Below the pieces are notes generated by a model. The model had not been told where the DNA came from, did not search any database, and was given only the letters and a program-made list of their open reading frames with translations. The position numbers and the translations under genes are program-made. From Blastomyces gilchristii SLH14081 (taxonomy: Eukaryota > Ascomycota > Eurotiomycetes > Onygenales > Ajellomycetaceae), in contig NW_003101680.1 of assembly GCF_000003855.2 (NCBI RefSeq), positions 1,921,095 through 1,985,094 on the forward strand: a stretch of DNA of 64,000 nt. The letters run 5' to 3'. Shown piece by piece: positions 57,771-64,000 of this stretch; the stretch's first letter is position 1, and each line of letters begins with the position of its first letter.

Positions 57771-60618
57771 GTGCCTTTGTGTGGGGCGGTGGCAGGATCC
57801 CGGATAGAGGACCCCCCAGTTATTGAATCCCCCGAGAAGGGTTTAAACCGCGCTGTCGCCTCGACGGATCGCGGGATTGGCTTTTGAATCTTTCTTCTTT
57901 TTTTTTTATTTTTCCTTCTTGCTGACGGAGTGTGGGAGCGGGGGGGAGGGTGAGGAGAGGTCGAGTGTCAGTTGTTTAACAAATGGGCGCACTCGTCTGT
58001 GGATATCGAGCGATTCAATTGAGCGACTTGACCAATACTGATGTCTGGAGCGAGGATAGATATGAAGCGGCGAAAGTGGGAATCAGGGTCTGTCTCTATA
58101 TGCGATGAGTCGCTAACGAATCGTTGTATTTCGCCTGTAGCACTCAATATTTGCCGAGGAGGAACAGGGGAACAGGGAGTATGTCAACGTAGAGGATAAC
58201 TGCGACTGTCAATCAGATGTTGTATTCCTGTATATCGTCGTTATCGGCGGTGGAGGAGAAGGGAGACGGGGAGGAGTGCGGACAGATGAGGGAGGGTTGT
58301 AGCTGTGGAATACTTTGCTGACAATTCATCGCTCCTTGATGGGAGTTCCCCGCCGGAACCAATCACAGCCCACAAACCCATCCATGAGGCACAGCGAGAG
58401 GTCGAGAACTATACAACTGTATTTAGATCCAGGGATAAGAATACCCATGGACGACTCTATGACGGGATTAAATATGTAGAAATGGATGGCGGGGTACTGT
58501 GGAATTCTTGTTTGGAGAGGTGTTTAACCTGCCCGCCCTCTCATACATCGATGATGCGGCGACGGAGGTACATTACATGTAGGTACATGTACATGTACAT
58601 ATGTATGTATGCCTAGATTGCCATGAACCTGATAGAGCTACCTTTTTCTTGACTATGCTTTAAGTGAAATTTCAAATTTATTCTAAAGGGCCTTTGAGGA
58701 AGACTCTGTCTGTTCAGAGCGAGGATATGCTAGTATAACTTGTATTGAGGCAGATGTCCCTCTCGAAGACATCATTGATTCTAGGCCTGAGCATATCGGT
58801 TTCAGCTTTTACTTTGGCCCGGAATGTCCCCTTTTCATATCCGTCCCATTGACCTCTTGTCTTCTCATTCAACCTTGCTTCGCAGTGGGCAATGGGCGCT
58901 TTGGTCTTCCACTTCTCCTTGGGATGAATCTCAATTGACCACCTGCGACGATAGAATCCTCAGTACAGACCAACATCAGAACCCGGGTATGTCCGCATGA
59001 ATGATACTCAAATCGTAGAAAAACAACTCAGAGAATCCCTATTTTCATCTTTGAATGATGCCGTTCTCGTCTCGGCCACTGAGTATCATTAGTTTTTCAA
59101 AGGAGACAACTCCACAACAAGAGAGAGAACGTGTCATGCCAACACAAACTTCATTATTGCTTGTTCCCTACCCTCCCATATCCTAAGAATAGACCAGAAT
59201 CCCAGGCACCCATGTGAATAGAATAATGATAGCCAAGAGCCAAGAAAGAAGAGGAGCAGCCTAGCCTGGCGAGGAAGCTGTTGAGCGGTAGGGGGGGCTC
59301 TCTGCAGCTTGCCAGATTGTTATCTGTCATATTTGCTGACCGTTCAATTGTGCTAGTGTGCTGCTGTGGTTGGTTGGCTGCTGTGTCTCGGGAGTCGGGA
59401 GGCTCAAATCAAGCACACATGTACGGAGTACTTTATAAGTATGTATCAAGCCGAACACATCGAAAACCACGGAAACAGAATCGAATCGGAAAATAGCACT
59501 GCCTGGACAAGGAAGCGGGAAAATAAAAAAGACAAAGAAAAAGAAAGATAGATAGAGGGAGAGAAGAGCTCCGCCCTAGCGCTTGGCTTGCCATGGATAT
59601 TGCGAACCTGTAGGTAGTGATTCCAGTAGTAGTAACTTAACTAATAAGCGACTAGTTGGCTCGGCGGTGAGTTCAACAGTCGAAGTTGCTGCAGAAGCGC
59701 CTTTCTGAAACCGCCAACAATCGGCAAAGGAACACTCAACTCTGCAGCCAATCCAACGGCTGTCGCTGTGCCTTGACTCACAAACTCACAAACGATGACA
59801 CTGCGCCAGCACGAAAGCAAGCTAGCTCGGAGCCGGAGTCGGAGGAGCCATGATTCTTCTCTCCTCTTCCCGGTTGCTGCATGGTTGGTCAAACCTACAA
59901 AATACAAAACTCACGAGGCCAGCCCAGGTCAGTCGAGTCCAATCACGAAGGCTTCTCGTCACGTTTCTCATCATCTCTCGGAGAAAAAAAATAATAATAA
60001 TAATAATACCCCCAACGGAGCCAGCCGGTGTGGACAGACAACATTTTACTTCTGCTTGGAATCAAAGCCGAAAACAAAAACAACAAGCTCGCCCTCGATC
60101 CCTCCCAGCTTCCTGGGAAAAAGGGGCTATATTATACCTCGTTACATGGGTTTTAACAGCACATCACTCTACCGCGTGTCACGACTTGTTGTTTATGCAG
60201 TAATCCGTTCCATTTGACTCCATAACTACATGACTCTCTCATCATTTGACTGGCTTTGGGTGGCCTTATTTATCTGGGTAGTGACGGTCGGGATATCCGA
60301 CATACGTAAACCTCCCGCGGGATAACTAGTTAACTATGGGGAGCTCTGTATGATAATAATATAAATAACAAACCACGGGTTCCTATAAAAGAGGGCAACG
60401 AGATACCATTTTCTTCTTGTTTTTGCCGCATCACTTCTCATTCGGCGCTGTATGGATGAATGGATCCGAGGACTTTGAAATGAGATTCGCCCGGGAAGCT
60501 ATCCCGTAGTTAACTATGTATGTCCAAGTCTTCGGCCCAGGACTGGAAGCTGCAGGATAACTCTTCATGGGCGGTTTTTCAAAGAACTGGGTTTGTTTTT
60601 GCTCCTTGTTACGGAGGG

Positions 60619-60620
<2 letters not shown>

Positions 60621-60667
<47 letters not shown>
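60621..60667. repeat. (CT)n microsatellite
   Basis: About 23 tandem CT/TC units. Confidence 0.95.
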
Positions 60668-60669
<2 letters not shown>

Positions 60670-61372
60670 GAAAATTTCAGGATGTCTTCTTTAAATATTT
60701 CCCCTGCATTGTTCACCGCTTTTCGGAGAAAAAGGAAGAAAGAAAAAAAAAAAGAAAGAAAAAGGATAAGGGAAACTTCCCTCAAATCCCACGATGCCAA
60801 AAATGTCCTAGCGCAGTCAGCTAATAATATAGTTACTGGATGCATTCAATAATAATCTCTTCTCTTGATGCCTTGCGTCCCCTTGCATTCTCGTTGTCTT
60901 AACGCGGGTTTTAGTGCGAATGGAGCTAAAGGAGATGTACTTTGCGTAGTTAGCACTCAAGAACCCGAATGAGATTTCCGATGGCTCTGTCCAGTAGCAA
61001 GCGGAAAGGTGGTGTTGCAGTGTGGATTGTGTGGAGAATTATTAGTTTAGGATGTTGTTGTGTGGAGTGGGCGTGGATCTGCAGCTGCAGCTGCAGGCGC
61101 TCTTTGCGACTCTTCTGAGTTTCTTCTTTGACTGGAGTTAGTGGCAAGCCACGGCTCCCCTTGAAGATGGAGGTCCCATCCATCCACCCCACGCTCTGTA
61201 GTTGAAAGCCCATGAGTTGATTGAGTAGAGAAGAGGGTGAAATGGCTAACGCAAAATGAGTGGCAAGCCGTTGTTCTCGTTCGGCTAGCCGAAGCTACGT
61301 TTGAACGCATGAGAGAAAGCGGGTTTTGAAGGTTGCAGTCAGCACAACAAGGTACATGCACATGTAACTATG

Positions 61373-61392
61373 GTATGGTATGGTATGGTATG
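61373..61392. repeat. (TATGG)4 tandem repeat
   Basis: Four perfect pentanucleotide units. Confidence 0.85.
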
Positions 61393-63145
61393 GGCAACGG
61401 GTGAGGCAGCCAGTTGCGGTCAAGCAGCCTGGGCTTCTGCCTCGTCTGAGTCGTTCTGGAGCCTTGGGGTCTGTGGTTTTGGGGGTTTGGTTTGGGAGTT
61501 CTGGGGCGTCTGGGTTCTTGCTGGCGGTTTAGCCAGTGATAGACACGTTGTGTTGTGTGCCTTGCCCAAGCGTCGTCTGGCCGCTTGTTTCATTTGTCTG
61601 TCGGGAGGAGGGTGATTGGAGAGGTTCTGGGGGGTGGGTGTTCTCGTTATCTTTTGGTCTGGCATTGATGTGTTTTCGGGGCAATATATTTTTTTGCCGC
61701 ATTTTATATATCCACATCATCTCCTGCTTAGTTGCGTGATTTGACTCTCAGATGACTGGTATCGGCGAGTGACTTGATCATACCGTATGATACCATACCG
61801 AACGGAGCTTGTATTTCGCCGATATGCGGAGACTCTGTCCCGTCCGCAAGTCAGCATATCCTATTGGTTATACCTCCGGTCTACGCAAAGCCATGAATTA
61901 CAAGTGGTATTATGGGCCATAATGCACGGTACAATACCCGGTAACATACGATGACACCACCACGGCCAAAGCATCTACTCGCGGGTATAAACATCTGGCA
62001 AAACAAAAAGGCAAAGACGAGGACGAAGAACAACACAACAACATCATCATCAACAATAGGTATCTGGAATATTCTGGGGATTGAGTGATTGACAGTAGAC
62101 CCAGGCAGAACTCTCCAGGTCTGCAGCACCGCATCCTCTCCGCAGCAGAATAAATACACCACCCTTGTTGTGACCGTGCCAGTTGTGGTTGGCGCCGTCG
62201 AGTCAGCTGTTGTGCGTCACTCCAAACTTCCCCGTCTCGGTCTCCCCCAAACTTTCTCCTACTACACTACTACTACTAGTTACTACTACTACTACTCACC
62301 TCCCAAACAACCCATCCTCAACCTCATCCTCAACTTCAACCTCCACCCTCCCACGCCACAACCCCTCGCTCCTCCTACTAGTAGCTCGCCGTCTTCCTTC
62401 TCCCCTCCCTTTTTTGAACAAGTGGTAGTACTCCGGAAGATGTGCCACTAAAGTGCTATTCCCCCACATTGGGAGGAATCCACCGCACATCTTCCCGCTC
62501 CTTGGGTCGATTTAATATCTCGAGATCCAGTTCTCCCCTTTTCCTTGATTCCACTCCCTGTAACAGCTCCAACCCACCCGATATCTGCCTGGATCGCCTG
62601 TTTCCTGAGCTCCTCCATGCTATCACAATAATGTTCCCTGCACCGGGCTGCGTTCTCGCCCTTGTCAATTCCGACTAGCTGGCTTTAAGCCGTGCCCTCA
62701 TACGAGGCTGTCCGCTCGATTCAGCGATCAGCTACTAGCTACCGGCTACCAGCTATCTCCAGCACACCCCTGCGAATCAACCTAGTGTTGCCTGCGTATG
62801 TTGTCAACTATCGTTAACATGGACAGCTGCCAAACGCAGAAGCCCGATACCTTTTTCCCTCCTGCCTGAAAATAGTCCGCTTTTTCCTCACCTCACATAT
62901 ATACCTCCCTTCTTATCTCGACGGCTCCATCTTCCTAACCCTCAGGCGAACCCTAAACCTCCATCAAGCCCAACGGGAATCAATAAAATACCCAGTCTCG
63001 AGATTCCCAGTCGAACTACCCTGAGGACCTTGACGGTTCACCTCTCAGATAGCTTCGGACTTCGACATACATTCCAACCCCCAATTCTTTCTTGCGAAGT
63101 CACCTTGAAAAAAAAAAAAAAGAAAAGAGAAGAGAAGAAAACGAA

Positions 63146-64000
63146 ATGCATCAACATCCTCGTCCTCCGCCGACTACGGCGGCGTCTGCCAATTCCTCCA
63201 GGGCCAACCCAGCTCGCACAAACAACCCTCTGGGTCCAAGTGCAGAGTCGAATACATCACAAGCTGAGGTTGGTCCCATAAACACTACTGCAGGACTTGG
63301 GATTGAGCATGAAGCTGAAATGTTCGTGCAGGTCCCATCTAATGTAGCTCCTGGCAGAGAGATCGTCGCCAAGTTAAATCAGATCGTTCAAGTGAGTTGT
63401 TACACTAGTTTTCATGTCTGACATAATGGATGTGTGTATAAATGCTGAGTCTGTCTTCTTTTTTCTTATCATAGCAATATCATACGAAGGCTGCTTTGAT
63501 CATACTGCACTCCCGAGTCGATCTTCCCCCCGCGTACAACAAAGATTCGGATATAAAGAGGGTAAATAGATGGGTACGTGGTTGTTTTATTTTGTTTTTC
63601 TAGTTCTAAACCTATATTTCCTAACTTTAGAAATAATATAATAACGATTGGACTCCGCTGGTATAGTTTAATGTTGAACTGGAGGAAACCGATGTTCTTC
63701 GAGATGACCTACGGACGTGGAAGTCCTGTGACACCACCGACCGTCGCCCTCCACCGATGGTTATTGAGACCTACCTTGATCCGGATGAGTTGACACACAA
63801 CCAGAGCCTGGTGATTCTTGATGGCCATGGGAAACGCTGGGATGTTCTCGAAGCTCTTGATGCCTCGTTTTCTTACAAGGGGTCTCAGGATACTAGATAT
63901 AGTAGAGTCATTCTAGAAAGGTGGAAAGTTGAGCTTGGGGATGCATCAAGTGATCTACCCGCCGATCTCGGCTCTATACTCCCAACTCTCTACAAGAAAA
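63146..64000 (+). CDS. ATG13: Autophagy-related protein 13, N-terminal part (cut by window edge)
   Basis: Three exons are visible: 63146-63391, 63475-63573 and 63667 to the edge, with phase-0 introns (GTGAGT to CATAG; GTACGT to TATAG). Atg13 is the regulatory subunit of the Atg1 kinase complex that starts autophagy and is controlled by TORC1 phosphorylation. After a disordered 55-residue leader comes the HORMA domain: [20 protein letters not shown], then [20 protein letters not shown] formed across splice junctions, then [15 protein letters not shown] and [17 protein letters not shown]. These match the conserved HORMA core of fungal Atg13. About 225 residues are present. The long regulatory C-terminal part that binds Atg1 and Atg17 is outside the window. 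The start codon follows a poly-A-rich stretch (AACGAAATG). Confidence 0.95.

Larger units (their letters stand above)
57771..63145. other. 5.4-kb gene-poor region between IBTK-like gene and ATG13
   Basis: No frame here looks like a conserved protein; those present are short or low-complexity. Features are a CT dinucleotide repeat (60621-60667), a TATGG repeat (61373-61392), a poly-A run before 63120 and pyrimidine-rich stretches at 62220-62440 and 62870-62960. The last 300-900 bases are probably the ATG13 promoter and leader, and the first few hundred bases the IBTK-like gene's promoter. The middle 4 kb is unexplained and may hold non-coding transcripts or decayed elements. Confidence 0.5.

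Noticed and set aside
59795..60217. 140-codon plus-strand frame
   Set aside because: Contains an AAT-repeat-encoded Asn run, no domain and no splice context; probably chance.
62089..62451. 120-codon frame with a Tyr run
   Set aside because: Encoded by a TAC/CTC microsatellite-like stretch in the presumed ATG13 upstream region; no conserved block.

Overview
The window is nuclear DNA from a filamentous ascomycete. Genes are split by short introns (mostly 50-120 nt) with GTAAGT/GTATGT-like donors, CTAAC/CTAAT-like branch points and AG acceptors. The gene set is typical of Eurotiomycetes: a DUF7730 protein, a NACHT/STAND receptor, a HAK-type K+ transporter, a fungal Med7 and an RCC1/BTB protein of the IBTK type. 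The protein flavour together with CpG-starved AT-rich tracts makes me think of Onygenales (Ajellomycetaceae-like). That placement is inference and I cannot name a species.

Layout. 1-1.3 kb: 5' part of a Ser-rich fungal protein (-). 1.3-9 kb: an accessory, gene-poor stretch with two CpG-depleted AT-rich tracts, a truncated NLR N-terminus, and a frameshifted remnant of an unrecognised gene. 9-10.3 kb: PAP2 lipid phosphatase (-). 11.4-16.4 kb: a 1590-aa NACHT receptor (+). 16.9-22.1 kb: MED7 and a 12-exon HAK K+ transporter (+). 23.8-29.5 kb: cytochrome b5 (-) diverging from HBS1 (+). 30.6-33.0 kb: ER Hsp70 BiP/Kar2 (+). 33.9-36.3 kb: a secreted Cys-rich protein with a NucA/NucB-like nuclease segment (+). 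36.9-38.1 kb: DUF7730 protein (-). 39.3-42.7 kb: Doa4-like ubiquitin hydrolase (-), head to head with VPS27 (+, 43.6-46.1 kb). 47.1-49.1 kb: disordered fungal protein (+). 50.5-52.0 kb: conserved fungal membrane protein (+). 52.5-57.8 kb: ankyrin-RCC1-BTB protein (-). 57.8-63.1 kb: long region without a convincing gene. 63.1 kb to the end: 5' part of ATG13 (+).

I rebuilt the exons of thirteen multi-exon genes by hand. Twelve have coding lengths that are exact multiples of three. The exception is the Doa4-like gene, which lacks one base inside its rhodanese domain. ATG13 is additionally cut off by the window edge.

How genes relate. The most coherent functional group is the divergent Doa4-like/VPS27 pair, a deubiquitinase and an ESCRT-0 subunit of the same multivesicular-body pathway, sharing an 889-bp intergenic region. 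BiP, with its HDEL tail, and the secreted nuclease-like protein sit side by side on one strand, but I see no reason to call them functionally linked. The observations I rate highest are the NucA/NucB-like secreted protein, the phase-symmetric cassette exon of HBS1 (a possible HBS1/SKI7 splice switch), the one-base lesion in the Doa4-like gene, the Doa4/VPS27 pairing, and the NLR beside NLR debris and CpG-depleted tracts. I found no CRISPR array, rRNA, convincing tRNA or intact transposon.
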